Notes under the pieces: generated by a model
Seen by the model: only the letters and a program-made list of their open reading frames with translations
Database searches by the model: none
What the model was told of the DNA's origin: nothing
Source of the DNA: Callorhinus ursinus
Taxonomy: Eukaryota; Chordata; Mammalia; Carnivora; Otariidae
Direction of reading: 5' to 3'
NCBI RefSeq assembly: GCF_003265705.1
Contig: NW_020313285.1
Span: 16,608,003 to 16,672,002 of the forward strand
DNA length: 64,000 nt
Shown here: piece after piece, positions 21,896 to 33,525 of the stretch
Position numbering within the stretch: position 1 is the first letter of the stretch
Layout of the letters: each line of letters begins with the position of its first letter
Made by a program: the position numbers and the translations under genes

Positions 21896-24388
21896 TGCTA
21901 CACCTCGGGTCAGCAGGGTCTGTGTTCTTCACCCTAAAGCCACAACCCCTACAGCAGCCCTCTCCTCCAGCCCTGCGTAGCTTCCTCTAACCTCTCCCTT
22001 GCCCCCCTCCCGTCATGTTGGGGGTAACAGCTCCACCACGTTGCTGGCTCTAGAGGGCTTCTCTTCCCCTTATCCTTTCCCTAAGTGTTGCTCACCTGGT
22101 ACACAGTCCTTCCTTAAGCTCTCCTCGGTTACCTGTGCAGCATGCGTCTGTTTCCCACTGGGACTCTGACGGTACAGAAACTTTTTCTCATTTGCATCTA
22201 AAACAAGAATTGTCCCTGAGAGAAATCCTCCCAGTTCTTTGTATGAGCTTTGTGACATCTCTGGACTACACAGGGGCTTTTAAAAATTCACTTTTGAGTT
22301 TTTAACTATAATGCACGATAGAAGGTACTGGATTAGTGACTTCTCCATGTGGGGGAATGTTACTTACTGGAGTGTTTTGAGGAGGAAATAAGCCTGTCAA
22401 TAAAAGGAAACCAGGAGAGAGAGTATATAATGACTTTCAGAAATCATATGACTGACCAGAAAACATCCACAGTTTCAGAAAATGAAGAAATACCTTCCTG
22501 AACAACAGATCCTTCTTGGGTCTTTAAGGTGAAGTGTAGGTTTGGGCAACATCCAGGCCATGTCTGGGTGGGATTCCCCTAGATCTGACATTAGGAGTCC
22601 CTTAGGTCAAACCCCCTAAGCCTGTGTGTTTCCAGCTCAGTGGCCTCCTTGATGCTTTTGCTCTGAGGAGTATCGTGGGCTTGTTCCCTGGGTGAGGATA
22701 ACTTGGAGCCTAGGGAGGCCCACAGCCTAGGCCCCGATCGCATCTCACACGCAGGAGGAGCGCCCAAAGCCCAGCCGTCCCTCAGCCGCCTCCGAGATCA
22801 GCCTGCACGACTCCCCCGCGGGGAACACTCTCTGGGTTCTCTTGCCTCTTCACTCTCCCAGCCTACTCGGGCCTCGGTTTTGGTTTAATTTGTGCAGCCC
22901 TTTGAAGCACACATACCTCTAGGGAAAAAGTAGAATTAGGTACTCTTCCTGGCCACCCATTTCCTGAAGCATGGAAAGGAAACATTTCATCAGTGCTTTG
23001 TAAAGGAGACCGCAGGAGGGGGTAGCGACTCTCTGGCTGGCGGGGTGAGCCGCCTGGTGTTTCACAGAGGAGGGAGGTGAGAAGGCACATAGGCGCCGAG
23101 GCCCCCGCCGGGGACCGCAGGGACACAGCCCTGGGCACAGTGTCCCACGGGCCACCCCGGCAGAGCCACGAACCCTCAGCCCTCCTGGGCAGGGAGGAAA
23201 GGCCTGGGGCATCACCCCCATTGCCCACGGGGGGAGACGAGAGCCAGAGAAGTGGAGAGTGACAGCTTCAGTGGAGAGACACTCCTGTCTTTACACCCTG
23301 GCTTCCTTATTCACGCTTCTTTCACTCCTCGGGATTTTTTTTTTTTTTTTTTTTAGTTTGGGGAATGGGGACTAGACAGTTGAAGACAGATTTGTTTCTA
23401 ACCTGGCTACCTTCCAGTGATGTAGCCTTTATCAGCTTAGCTTGTCCTCTTCCAGCCCACGCCACTCTGTGTCCCTCGGCCAAGGGAGCTCAGCCGAGGC
23501 CCCCCAGCATCCCACCCTGCAGAGGTGCAAGAGGCCCCAGGCCCCTTCCTGTTCACTCCTGCTCTGCAGACACGATGCCGTGAGGCAGACATGTAGGGAC
23601 ATGGACACAAGGGGCAGCCCATGGCTGGATAGTGGAGGGCCCTGGAGGGCTGGGGGAAGCTTCTGAGGGAAGCAGAGTCCTACCCACAGCAGCAGGTTCA
23701 TGGTCTGTGCACATGGGGGATGAGGCCCGGGAGGGCAGAGCTCCTGTGTAGCGTGTAAACCCGTGTCTTGTCTTTTCCCGTCCAAGCTGCCTATTGCTGG
23801 CCGGTGTATGCCGGCGGTGGCCATTGCTGGGGTGGCTGCCTCTAAACCACAAAGAGAGGAAGGAACATTCTCAGCCTGGGCACTTGAACCCAGCACATTG
23901 CCATCCTCAGGAAGATGTTGCAAGTTCCTAATCTGGACCCAGAGGCCAGGGAGTTTAGGTGTCATCTGGAACCCAGAGTTGACTGTTACCCACAAACACA
24001 GACATCCGTGGGGCCTACAACACCCTTTCCCCAATTGTCACATCTTCAGCAGTGCCTCTGGCCTGGGTAGTATCCTGGGGAAGCCCAGCTGCCACCTCCC
24101 TGTAAATGGCCCCACGGCAGCTGTGCCAACAAGCCACTTGTCTGGGGTGGGGCTGGGGTCTGCCTTGCCATCATTTCACACCATTACAGACTGATGCAAC
24201 CAGCTTTCATCAGACGCCGCCAGGGAAGAAGCACATTACAACAGCGTGCGGCTGCACTTCCTCCGCCCATGCACGAGACTTGCTCACCTCAGCCAGGATG
24301 GACCTCTTCCCGCCCTGGTCTCTCACCCCACCAGGCTGCAAAGTGCCTTTTGCAGCGGATCAAAGCAGATCGCCTCCTCCCAAGAAAT
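21896..24388. other. Intergenic, moderately GC-rich, no gene seen
   Basis: Two CpG-rich patches (22720-22830 and 23030-23260) stand out. Overlapping open frames on both strands, up to 200 codons at 23432-24034 minus, have no recognisable domain or consistent splice structure. A poly(T) run lies at 23336-23354. Confidence 0.4.
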
Positions 24389-25402
24389 TAAACCAGTGGC
24401 TTTCAGTCCTGGCGGGGCACTGCCGTCATCAAGGATATTAAAAGGATATTGATACCTGGGCCTCACTCTCACCCCAAAGATCCCAACTGAATTGATCTGG
24501 GTCAAAAAACAAAAACAAAAACCTAAGTGTGTATTAAAGGATCACATACATGCAACACTACCACCACCACAAACCCGAGGTGTAAATCTCAGTGAATTTT
24601 CACTCAGTGAACCCTGGGTTACCCGAAGTAACCAGCGTTCAGGTCAAGAAGCGGAACATCACCAACGTCCCCTGGTGCCCTGAAGGGTAACCACCATTCC
24701 CACTTCTAAAGGTAGAAATGAGTCTTGCCTGTTTTCAAGCTTTATATTCTATAAAGGGAATCATATGGTATTTGGGGTTTTGTGTCTGGATTCTTCCACT
24801 CAACATTGTATGTGTGAGATTCACGCAGGCTATTGCTTTTGCTGTAGTCCGTTCATTCTAATTGCTATAGAGTACTCCACCGTATGGATATCACTGTTGC
24901 AGGGTATTTGGGTATTTGGGTTTTTGGGGAGCGGTTGGGGTGGTTATGACTACTACTGTGATGAGCATTCCCGTGGTGTCTTTCGGAGCACATTTCTATG
25001 CATGTCCATTGGGTGCATACTGAGAAGTGGGATTGCCAAGGCAGGTATGGATATGAATGCGTTCAACTTTCGTACCTTATGTCAAATGATCTCCCAAAAT
25101 GGCCGTACCCATCTGCACCCCTCCAGCAACGTGTGAGAGTGCTGGTTGCTTCACGTCTTTGCCAGCGATTGGTATTTGACATCTTTTTCACTTTAGCCAT
25201 TCTGGTGGGTGTGTAATGGGTTGGCAGTGTGGTTTTAATTTGCATTTCCCTGATGACTAATACAGTTGAGCACCTTTTCATATGTTTCTTAGCCATTTAG
25301 ATCCCCTCTTTGCAAAGTGCCTGTTGAAGTATTTGGACACGAGTATTTTTAAGAAGCTCCTTAGGTGGTTCTTATGTGCAGCCAAGGTTGAAAACCATTG
25401 AA
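24389..25402 (+). mobile_element. MER5-family hAT transposon split by an old L1
   Basis: The left half (24389-24500) starts CCAGTGGCTTTCAGTCCTGGC and continues GATACCTGGGCCTCACTCTC. The right half (25345-25402) ends CAGCCAAGGTTGAAAACCATTG. The halves are the two terminal parts of one hAT-Charlie element with its inverted repeats, separated by the L1 at 24550-25340. Confidence 0.72.
24550..25340 (-). mobile_element. Old L1 (L1M-type) fragment, minus strand
   Basis: Reverse-complement old L1 landmarks: GGGAATCATATGGTATTTGG, TGCATACTGAGAAGTGGGAT, CCATTCTGGTGGGTGTGTAA, GATTTGCATTTCCC-like text. Open frames over 24765-25216 are relics within it. Confidence 0.75.
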
Positions 25403-27770
25403 CTAAACCACAAGTTAGTATCTGCTGCTCTGTTGCTCAACGTCCTGCCCTTGAACTCGGAGTATTTTGGATCTGAGGGAACCTCACGGACATGGGGAAA
25501 GGTAGCCTCCACTCCCCACACCAAGATGGGCCTACCTAGAAGAAGCCAGAGATTGGAGCTGGAGTTTAGGCAGTTGCAACTCTGGGAACGTAGCCTCCCC
25601 TTCCAAAGGGCCCGGAGAGGGCCTGTGGTGCCCACATGTGCCACAGACATTTCCTGACCACAAAAATGATCCCTTGCTGATCCTCTCAGAGCCCTAGGCA
25701 ATCATGTGGAGGAAGTGGAGGGGCCATATGCCAGGTACTTCCCAGTTTCTAGGCCAGCATGAACAGGACACAGCTCATGTGGGGGTTGTGGTCAGCCCGG
25801 GGACAGTGGAACATGTGTGACAGGGGCCTGGGTGGGGCTTAGAGAGGCCTGCCATCTGTGGCCTTTCTCCTGGGTGAAAGGGCAGCCAGTGAGGCTCTCC
25901 CACGTGGGTCCAAGCCTGGCCAGGTCTTGAGTTCTGCACATTTGCATAGAGGTCCCCGTTGTTGTTTCTCTCACCTGTAATGGTCTCCTCTGTCCTCTGC
26001 TCCCCACCGTGGGGGCCCTGCTCTGGGACCTTCCCTGGCTACCCCACCCCTACAGGCCCCCTCACCCTGCTGAGCTCGTGCAGCACTTAGAGTGAGACCA
26101 TGCAGTGGGGCTTCTGTTTGCACACTGCTCTGTACTGGGTCCAGGCTGTGTCATCAGGTTCATCTCGTCCCCCACCCTGGACTGCCCTCTCACCCCGGGG
26201 ACTGCTGAGCACCTGTCTCTGCTCCCCAACAGTGGGTAGAATGGCATTTGGTAACTCAGTGACAACAACCCCCAACTTGAAAAGGAAGGTGCAGTAAAAA
26301 TACAGACCACACACCAAGTCAGCATTTTCCTTCCCTCAGACCAGAGCTGTGCAGGTGTCAAGCAGAGCAGCCCTTTGTGGGCTCCCTGTTGGCACATGTG
26401 CCCCACATCTGGTAGGTGAGGAGCTCTATGCAGTGAGTCCAGAGTGGGACCACCATCAGGGGACTACGATGCTGGTGCCTGGCTGGGTGTGCAGAAAGGC
26501 CCCTTAGGCAGAGGGGCTCCCAACACCCTGATGGAATTCACCATGGCGTCCAGGGCTAGGGAAGCGGGGGGACAACCTTGTCAGTGCCTGTCCATGTGCT
26601 CTTTGAAAAGAGCATGGTCCACCTTCTGTTGACTAAAGTCGTCTAGCGGTGTGACGTGAGATGGAGGCACATGGGCAAAGTTGACTTTTGGGAGACTGGT
26701 AAGCACGGAACCAGCTCTGTGCTCCCCGTTGTGCCATGTTCCGTGGATTCAGGCCCATCTTGGAAATTGCTCTGGACATAGAACCTCTCGTGTCTGGTGG
26801 TCTAAGTACAGATGTCGGTGTTCTCTTGATTGGCACAAACGGTAGTCTGCACCAAGCAGCGACCAGAGTGCTGTCTGAAGCCTGGGATGGTAATGGGGAT
26901 AACCCCCTCTGGCAGTGCAAGGGTTCCAGTTGCTTCACATCCTTGCCAACAACTGGCATGTTCTGTCTTTGGCCCTCTGAGTCTCATAAAAAGAGAGACC
27001 CCTCTACTTCCCCTGAGTGTGCATCCCAGCCTCTCCCCTTTCCACCAGGGCCCACTCCCAGAAGTCTCGCCCTTCGTTCTTTCAAACCTGGGTCTTCACA
27101 CTCTCCTCCACTGGCTGCCATGGTGCAGCATTTGACGTGCTCCCACCACCATTGTCTGGGTCATGCTTCCCCCCGCCCCTTGCGCATGCAGTCCGCCATG
27201 CTGTCTGGCTCTCCCAGCCGAGACTCTGGAAGGAGATAGCGCCTCTCTTCTCCTCCTCCTCAGGACTTACTCAGCAGGTGCTCATTTTACCCCTTCCTGT
27301 GCTGGGCTTCACACACAAGACCCCCTGGCCCTGCTCTCACGAAGCTTCCAGCTGAGGAGGGAAGACAAAGTATTAACAAGGCCTTATGTAATGGCGGTGG
27401 GGATAAGCGCTGCCGTAGCCCGACAGCACAGGCCACATTCCTCTCTGCACCTGCAAATGTCCGCGTGTCCTTCGAGGCCTCAAGCCCACATGTCACCACA
27501 TCTGTGCCCCCCACCCAACCCTGCATCGCCCAATAGGGTAGCCCTTCCGGCCCAGAACAGCCTTGGTTACAACTGCTCTGCGCAGAGGATGAAATCCAAG
27601 GGCAGAACCCAGATCACACTCCCCTCAGAGTCCCCTGCCCGGCACAGAGCCCAGAGCGCTCATCGCAGGTGCTTAGCTGGTGAGTGTAAACTCTCGCCAA
27701 GACTGAGCCGAAGTGTGTGAATGTCTCCGCGGGCTGAGAATCATTGCTTGCTTGCTTTTTTCTTTCTTTC
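25403..27770. other. Intergenic, no gene seen
   Basis: GC-moderate sequence with many overlapping short frames (for example 26736-27239 and 27163-27720). None has a domain, paired in-frame splice sites or a homolog I recognise. Confidence 0.4.
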
Positions 27771-27814
27771 TTTTTTTTTTAAATAGACTTTTGTTTCTTT
27801 TTATCAGGATGAAA

Positions 27815-27950
27815 GTAATTTGGATTAGGTCATAACAATGTGAATTTACGTAAGAATACTGAACGATAGGCTTACGAACGGTTGAGATGGTAAAATTTAT
27901 GTTATGTGTATTTTACCACACTTTAAAAGAACACAAAGAACGCAAAGAAT
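27815..27950 (+). mobile_element. L1 3' tail fragment
   Basis: ACAATGTGAATTTACGTAAG, then GGTTGAGATGGTAAAATTTA and GTGTATTTTACCACAC are typical of L1 3' ends. A second, longer L1 with a matching tail lies just to the right. Confidence 0.7.
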
Positions 27951-28254
27951 AAATACAGACAAGGGGAATAAGAGAGAAAGGTCCATATTATCAAGAAATA
28001 AAGGACAAAGGCTTTGATTCAGACAGAATTAGATTAAAAAATAAGTAATTTGGATTAGGGAAGTGCACATCAAAACCATAATGAGATATGACTTCACACC
28101 CTTTAGGATGGCTATTATCAAAAAAATATAAAATAACAAGTATGGGCAAGGATGTGGAGAAATTAGAACTCAGTGCATTGCTGGTGGGAATGTAAAATGG
28201 TGTAGTTGCTGTGGAAAATGGTATGGTGTTTCCTGAAAAAAAAATTAAACATAG

Positions 28255-28458
28255 AGGGCGCCTGGGTGAGTCCGCTGGTTGTGTCTGCCTTCGGCTCAGT
28301 CATGATCGCAGAGTTCCGGGATCTAGCCCCACAATCCGTCCTACCGGCTCCCTGCTCAGCGGGGAGCCTGCTTCTCCCTCTGCCTGCCACTCCCCCTGCT
28401 TGTGCTGTCTCATTCACTCTTTCTCTCTGTCTCAAATAAATAAATAAATTATTTTTAA
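28255..28458 (+). mobile_element. CAN-SINE, plus strand, inserted in L1
   Basis: Head GGGCGCCTGGGTGAGTCCG, CTCAGCGGGGAGCCTGC block, AAATA tail. Exact target duplication AAAATTAAACATAG at 28241-28254 and 28459-28472. The L1 resumes directly after the copy. Confidence 0.95.
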
Positions 28459-29010
28459 AAAATTAAACATAGAATTACCATATGATCCAGCAATTCCAAT
28501 TCTAGAAATATACCCAAAGAATTGAAAGCAGGAACTCAGAGGTATTTTTATGCTCATGTTCATATAAGCATTATTCACAATAGCCAAAAAGGGAAAACAA
28601 TCCAAATGTCCGTTGACAGATGACTGGATAAACAAAATGTAGTATATACACAAAATGGAATATTATTTAGTCTTAAGAAGGAATGAAATTCTCTCACATG
28701 GTACAGCATGGATAAACCTTGAAAACATCATGCGGTAGGAAGTGAAATAAGCCGGACACAAAAGGACAAATATTGTATTGCCTCTCAATTATAGGAAGTA
28801 GCTAGAGGGGTCAAATGCGTAGAAATAGAGAGTAAAATGGTGGCCGTCAGTGCCTGGTAGTCGGAGGGGAAGAGGGAATTAGTTTGATGAGTTTGGTGTT
28901 TATGTTGAGGACGACAGAAAAATATTGGAGCTGAATGGTAGTGACAACTGCATGACAATGTGAATGTACTTATCTCCATTAAATTGCACACTTAACACTG
29001 GTTGAAATGG

Positions 29011-29345
29011 GGGCACCTGGCTGGCTTAGTTGGAGAAGCATGTGACTTAATCTCAGGATCATGAGTTCAAGCCCCACCACGGGTGTAGAGATTATTTGAA
29101 TAAATAAAACTTATTTATTTATTCATTCATTCATTCATGTTAGAGATTTTATTTATTTATTTGACAGAGAGAGAGACAGTGAGAGCAGGAACATAAGCAG
29201 GGGGAGTGGGAGAGGGAGAAGCAGGCTTCCTGCCGAGCAGGGAGCCCGATGCAGGGCTCGATCGCAGGACCCTGGGATCATGACCTGAGCCGAAGGCAGA
29301 CGCTTGACAACTGAGCCACCCGGGTGCCCCTAAATAAAACTTTTT
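29011..29345 (+). mobile_element. Older tRNA-derived SINE, itself split by a SINE
   Basis: GGGGGCACCTGGCTGGCTTAG, then GTTCAAGCCCCACCACGGG and AGAGATTATTTGAATAAATAA mark an older, shorter CAN-SINE type. The flanking L1 shows GGTTGAAATGG before and GGTTAAAATGG after, consistent with a target duplication. A second SINE occupies 29113-29329. Confidence 0.8.
29113..29329 (-). mobile_element. CAN-SINE, minus strand, inserted in the older SINE
   Basis: Tail complement at the left (with ATTC repeats), head complement GAGCCACCCGGGTGCCC at the right. The duplication TAAATAAAACTT is at about 29101-29112 and 29330-29341. This is the third nesting level in this locus. Confidence 0.9.
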
Positions 29346-29447
29346 AAAAAATGGTTAAAATGGTAAATTTTATGTTGTGTATGTTTTACCACATTAAAAA
29401 GAAAGTAATTTGGGTGTATTATGAACATTTTAGAAACTGTTGGTAAG

Positions 29448-29647
29448 GGGCGCCTGGGTGGCTCAGTTGTCGGGCGTCTGCCTTCATCTCAGGTCATGAT
29501 CCCAGTGTCCTGGGATCAAGCTCCGCATCGGGCTCCCTGCTCCTTGGAGAGCTTGCTTCTCCTTCTCCCACTCCCCCTGCTGTGTTCCCTCTCTCGCTGT
29601 GTCTCTCCCTGTCAAATAAATAAATAAAACCTTAAAAAAAAAAAAAA
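29448..29647 (+). mobile_element. CAN-SINE, plus strand
   Basis: Head GGGGCGCCTGGGTGGCTCAG, GGGATCAAGCTCC block, TCTCTCCCTGTC then AAATA and a long poly(A) tail. Target duplication AAACTG(T/C)TGGTAAG at 29434-29447 and 29648-29661. Confidence 0.95.
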
Positions 29648-29661
29648 AAACTGCTGGTAAG

Positions 29662-31600
29662 CACAAGCGGAAAAAATTTAAATCGTACCAGCTAGAGATA
29701 GCTACTGTTAAAATTGAGGTATGTGCCTTTCTATTCCTCTCTTTCCTCTCTCTCTCTCTCTCTCAAAAAAAAAAAAAATGTGTGTATATCTATCTATCTT
29801 TGGAGACCACATTCCACCCATGGGAAGTCTCTTCCTCACATGCATCTCTCAGCTGTTCCCATTGATGCTGCTTCCTCCCTTTGTGCTACCCAGGACAAGT
29901 CTATTCCTGTTCTGGTCATCAGTTCTTGGAATAATTTCTCACACCTGATTTCACCACCCCCTGCACCTCCAGGGTGACACTTCTTTGAAAATGCCCATTT
30001 CCTCTGTGTTCCTGAAAACATGGTACCAGAGTGGGACCATGTGTTGGGAGGGGTCGGAGAGAACGGCAAGTGCCTCTCCCCCCTTCTCAGCTTCCACACT
30101 CTTGTTGCGAGTCCTGCGGAAGCCACCGGCTGCTGAAGCCCTGAGTCTGCTGGTCCGGGCTGCACTTGCGCAGGGCCCCGTGCTCTGCCTTGTTGTCCTG
30201 GCTTCTTGGACCTGAGGCTGGGCCTCACATTATCCCTGTTGATTCTAGCCTGTAGATCTGACTTCGGCAGCCTGCCAGGAGCCTGTGACCTCGTGCCCCA
30301 AAGAGCACATCCTCCCTCTCGACTGTGAGGAGCTGCAAGAGGAGTGAGGGCCCCACAGCCTCGGGCCCCGGCTGGGCCCTGTGGAGGAGCAGCTGCTTCC
30401 TCTCTTCCTCCCACGAGAAGTGGGCCTCCTGCTCCAACCCAGGCGCCACGGTGCCCTGCGGAGCTCTAAGTGCGCAGGGAAGGACGGAGCTAGCGGCAAG
30501 AGGGGCTCCCTCCACCATGTGGGCTAGTGGGCGGGTCACGGTGGCTGCGCAGCTTCTCCTGCCATCGGCCTGGCCCCAGAGCGGTCACATCCTAGGGATG
30601 TGCCCCCAAGCCCCCACATTTGGGCCCAACGGCAGCCTCCTTCCCTACCTTTGCCACCTGGTCTAGGAGCCGGGGCTTGGCCAGCTTCATGAGCAGTGAA
30701 AAATGAAGCAAGAGGCCCCAGCCACTCAGGTGACTGAAGTTCATGTCTGTACCCCCTGATTAGAGATGGCGACTTCATTGCCTCCAAATGCAGCCCCAGA
30801 CATAAGACCCTTCTTTCTTCGCTTTGAGGCTTCCACGGAAGGGTTTATTTAAGGTTTCGGCCAGGATCTTTACAGCCCAGTTCTGAGATTATCTTTTTAT
30901 TGCAACTTTGATTAATGATTGATCAAAAACTGATACTAGAAACACTGAAGAACAAATTTGCCCTAGAGATTAGGAAAGGTCTACATCTGCCGGGCTTGGA
31001 GAGTTCACCACCTGCTCCCTCCAAGGTCAAGCCAGGGCATGGGTATATTAGAAGGCCCACCTCACATGCAGTCACACACACACACGCACACACACACACT
31101 CAGGGAGGAAAAAAAAAAACCCAGATATGTGTCCTTACAGCCTTTTTGGAATTAAATAGGCTATAAATTACAAATAAATGGAGCAAAGGACAGAACGGAA
31201 GAACCTAAAGGCTCTTAATAGAATTTTTCTTGCTTGCTTGGTTTCTATTAATGCTTATTACAAATTAGCATCTTAAAGAGGAATTTGGAATGTGGGGAAG
31301 AGAGGAGCTTGTGTGAAGACCATAAGCTGGGCTTCCTATAGGCCTCTAGTCCTAGAAAACGGACGTCCGAAATGTGTTCAACAGCAGCTAGGGAAGGGGA
31401 GGCCACCCCCAGGAGGAGCCTTCGAGAGGGAATGGGCTGCACTTCAGCTGTGCTCCTACCTCAGAGACTGGGGAGCCAGGAATCTGAATTTTAACAACCT
31501 CCAGTATAGGGGTTTCGGCCAGTCCCCGCCCCCTGGCAGCCCCAGGGAGTAGGTGCTGGTAGGAACACGTTTCTTGCCCCCCCCGCCCCCCCCAGCTCCC
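29662..31600. other. Intergenic, no gene seen
   Basis: A TC tract lies near 29746-29764. The GC-rich part 30050-30600 carries overlapping open frames on both strands, up to 192 codons, without recognisable domains. No supported exon. Confidence 0.4.
31073..31099. repeat. (CA)n microsatellite
   Basis: About 13 CA units with a single interruption (CACG). Confidence 0.96.
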
Positions 31601-31627
31601 CTGTGGTGTCCTGGGGCGTGGAGAGTG

Positions 31628-31652
31628 GAAACTGGAAAATGAAACTGGAAAT
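31628..31652 (+). promoter_or_regulatory. ISRE-type IRF/STAT binding cluster
   Basis: The 12-mer GAAAATGAAACT at 31635-31646 fits the interferon-stimulated response element GAAANNGAAACT exactly. It is flanked by GAAACT at 31628-31633 and a further GGAAAT to 31652, giving repeated GAAA boxes. A CpG-rich patch follows at 31780-31870. The site is about 15-16 kb beyond the 3' end of IRF1. Binding is inferred from motif only. Confidence 0.5.
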
Positions 31653-32357
31653 CACAGCCTCGCCACCCCGAGTGCTGGGGTTTCTTTTCCACAGGGAGAG
31701 TCCCCGATGGGGGAGAAGCATGTTTAGCGAAGGCAACGAGGGTGTTCCGGAAGCAGCCTGGCGGTGGGCAAGTAGCACACACAGCCTTGGCCGCCTGCGG
31801 GCTGGGCGGCACCCGCGCAGGGAGGGCCGCGGCCGGTGTCACCAGCTTCCTCGGGAGCGGGCAGGTTGGCCTCAGCCCTTCTAGGGTTTCCTTGCTAGGA
31901 AAAGGTAATTTCACGATTTATGTTGAAAACCTCTGTTCAGAGGTGCTTTAGGAAGGACCCTGGCTCTTGGTTAATCTGAAAATGTTTCATTCTGAAACCG
32001 CTTCTCGGAATGACACATGTCCTACCAGCAGCTTCTTGCCCCCCGCGGCTTCCTTCAGCCCCATGGCCTGCCAGGGCTTGCCCACATGCACAACACAGGA
32101 CCCCGACGAGGAACGGAGCTGAGGACCAGAGATGCAGAACCTAGGGCCCCTCCCTCCCGTCTCCCCCAGCCCTAGAAGCAGACACTGGCCAAACTGTGAC
32201 GACACCATGAGAGGCTTTCATGGCAGCAGGTTTCCTCAAGGAGGGCTGTGGGGTGGGGGCCAAGGACCACTCCACACCACCCCTCCTTTCCTCCACTCCG
32301 CTCGCCTCAGGGGATGGCTGCCCTAACCCCCAGCTGCACACACTCCTTCTTTGATTA
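31653..32357. other. GC-rich intergenic with small CpG patch
   Basis: 31780-31870 is CpG-rich (GGCGGCACCCGCGCAGGG and neighbours). A donor-like AAAAG|GTAATT occurs at 31904. Opposed open frames exist on both strands but lack domains. No gene is called. Confidence 0.4.
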
Positions 32358-32365
32358 AGACCCTC

Positions 32366-32580
32366 AGTGGCTCAGTCATTAAGCGTCTGCCTTCGGCTCA
32401 GGTCATGATCCCAGGGTCCTGGGATCGAGCCCCGCATGGGGCTCCTTGCTTAGTGGGGAGCCTGTTTCTCTCTCTCCCTCTGCCCCCCGCCACCCCCCCG
32501 CTCTCTGTGCTCTCCGTCACTACCTTTGTCTCTCTCTCTCTCTCAAATAAATAAATAAATAAAATCTTAAAAAAAAAAAA
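32366..32580 (+). mobile_element. CAN-SINE, plus strand, head-truncated
   Basis: Starts inside the head at CAGTGGCTCAGTCATTAAGCG, lacking the GGGCGCCTGGG bases. It ends with TCTC repeats, an AAATA tail and poly(A). Short flanking duplication AAGACCCT at 32358-32365 and 32582-32589. This is the last SINE before a long SINE-free interval. Confidence 0.9.
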
Positions 32581-32689
32581 AAAGACCCTGAGGTTGTGCC
32601 CTCTCCTAGAGCCCTGTGCTCCTCAGGTGTCTTTGCCACTGTTTGCCCAGTGTCTGTCTCCCTATAGGGAACTGAACTCTGCCAGGCCT

Positions 32690-32780
32690 GGAATTTGGTC
32701 TGCATCGCTCACTGTTGTGTCCCCAGTGCCTGGAATAGTGCCTGACACATTGGAGGGGCACAAGGTGTGCTCGATGCATG
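32690..32780 (+). mobile_element. L2 3' end fragment
   Basis: Contains TCACTGTTGTGTCCCCAGTG followed by CCTGGAATAGTGCCTGACAC, the standard L2 3' ending. Confidence 0.75.
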
Positions 32781-33309
32781 AGGGCAGCTTGAAGAGCCCA
32801 AGAAAAGGACAACAGTCCAGGAAAGGGTCTGCACCGGCATCCCTCAGTGTCCAGACCCCACCCCAGCCCCTCAGGGTGCCATCAGTTGAGGATGCTGTGA
32901 ACAGATGCCCCAGCTCTGCCGCCCATGGTTCCCGGACCCCAGTCAGTGGAATGTGTTGGCCGTCCCGGTGTGTGCAGGAGGTTTCTGGGCGCTGCGGGCA
33001 GGGGCATCCCCTATGGCACCTCCTCCAAAGGGCCTGGCGGATGGACTTACATAGCCTCTTCCAGATAGGCCGGGATACTTGGCTCCCTGGGCTACCCAGC
33101 AAAGAAAGGCCACCTTTAGTTTGGGCATCAGGAGGTGGGGGTGGGGGCAGATGCGGGACGCCAGTGGACAGCCCTCGGGGAGTAGATGTGGATAGGGCAA
33201 GCAGCTCTGACTTCAGGCCACACACCCTTTCAGTCTTCTCGGCCTCACTTTCTCACCTGTAAATGGGATCTGGTTCTTGTGCGTGGGCTTTGAAAAGCAA
33301 TACAACAGA
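32781..33309. other. Intergenic, no gene seen
   Basis: GC-rich sequence. The 222-codon frame at 32594-33262 begins in SINE/L2 sequence and is opposed by an equally long antisense frame, so it is rejected as coding. Confidence 0.45.
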
Positions 33310-33525
33310 AGATAATAGGGCAGACTTTGGAACTGAACTCTCTGGGATAGAAGCCCAGCTCTGTCCTTCACAGGCTATGTGAGCTTGAGCCAGTTACCGA
33401 ATCCCTCTTTGCCTTTTTCCCCTTGCCTGTAAAGTGGGAACAAGGTTAGTGGATCCTATGAGTTACGTCAAGTTCCTGACACATGGTGAGGCCTCAGTCA
33501 TCGCTAACTATTATTATCTTAGCCA
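33310..33525 (+). mobile_element. MIR element
   Basis: MIR order: GAAGCCCAGCTCTGTCCTTC, TATGTGAGCTTGAGCCAGTTA, TGCCTGTAAAGTGGGAACAAG, and a CTAACTATTATTATC end. Confidence 0.78.

Larger units (their letters stand above)
28054..29402 (+). mobile_element. L1 3' region hosting two nested SINE events
   Basis: L1 text begins near 28054 (CACATCAAAACCATAATGAG) and runs through GTGGGAATGTAAAATGGTG, CATATGATCCAGCAATTCC and CTGGATAAACAAAATGTAG to TGTATGTTTTACCACATTAAA. A candidate target duplication AAGTAATTTGG is at 28043-28053 and 29403-29413. It is interrupted by SINEs at 28255-28458 and about 29011-29345. Confidence 0.82.

Noticed and set aside
23432..24034. 200-codon minus-strand frame
   Set aside because: No domain, no splice context, and overlapping frames on the other strand.
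1..32000. Possible SLC22A5 or SLC22A4 exons on the left side
   Set aside because: I looked for transporter-like coding blocks with splice sites and found none; synteny in human places them further away.
32594..33262. 222-codon plus-strand frame
   Set aside because: Begins in SINE/L2-derived sequence and is mirrored by a 187-codon antisense frame.
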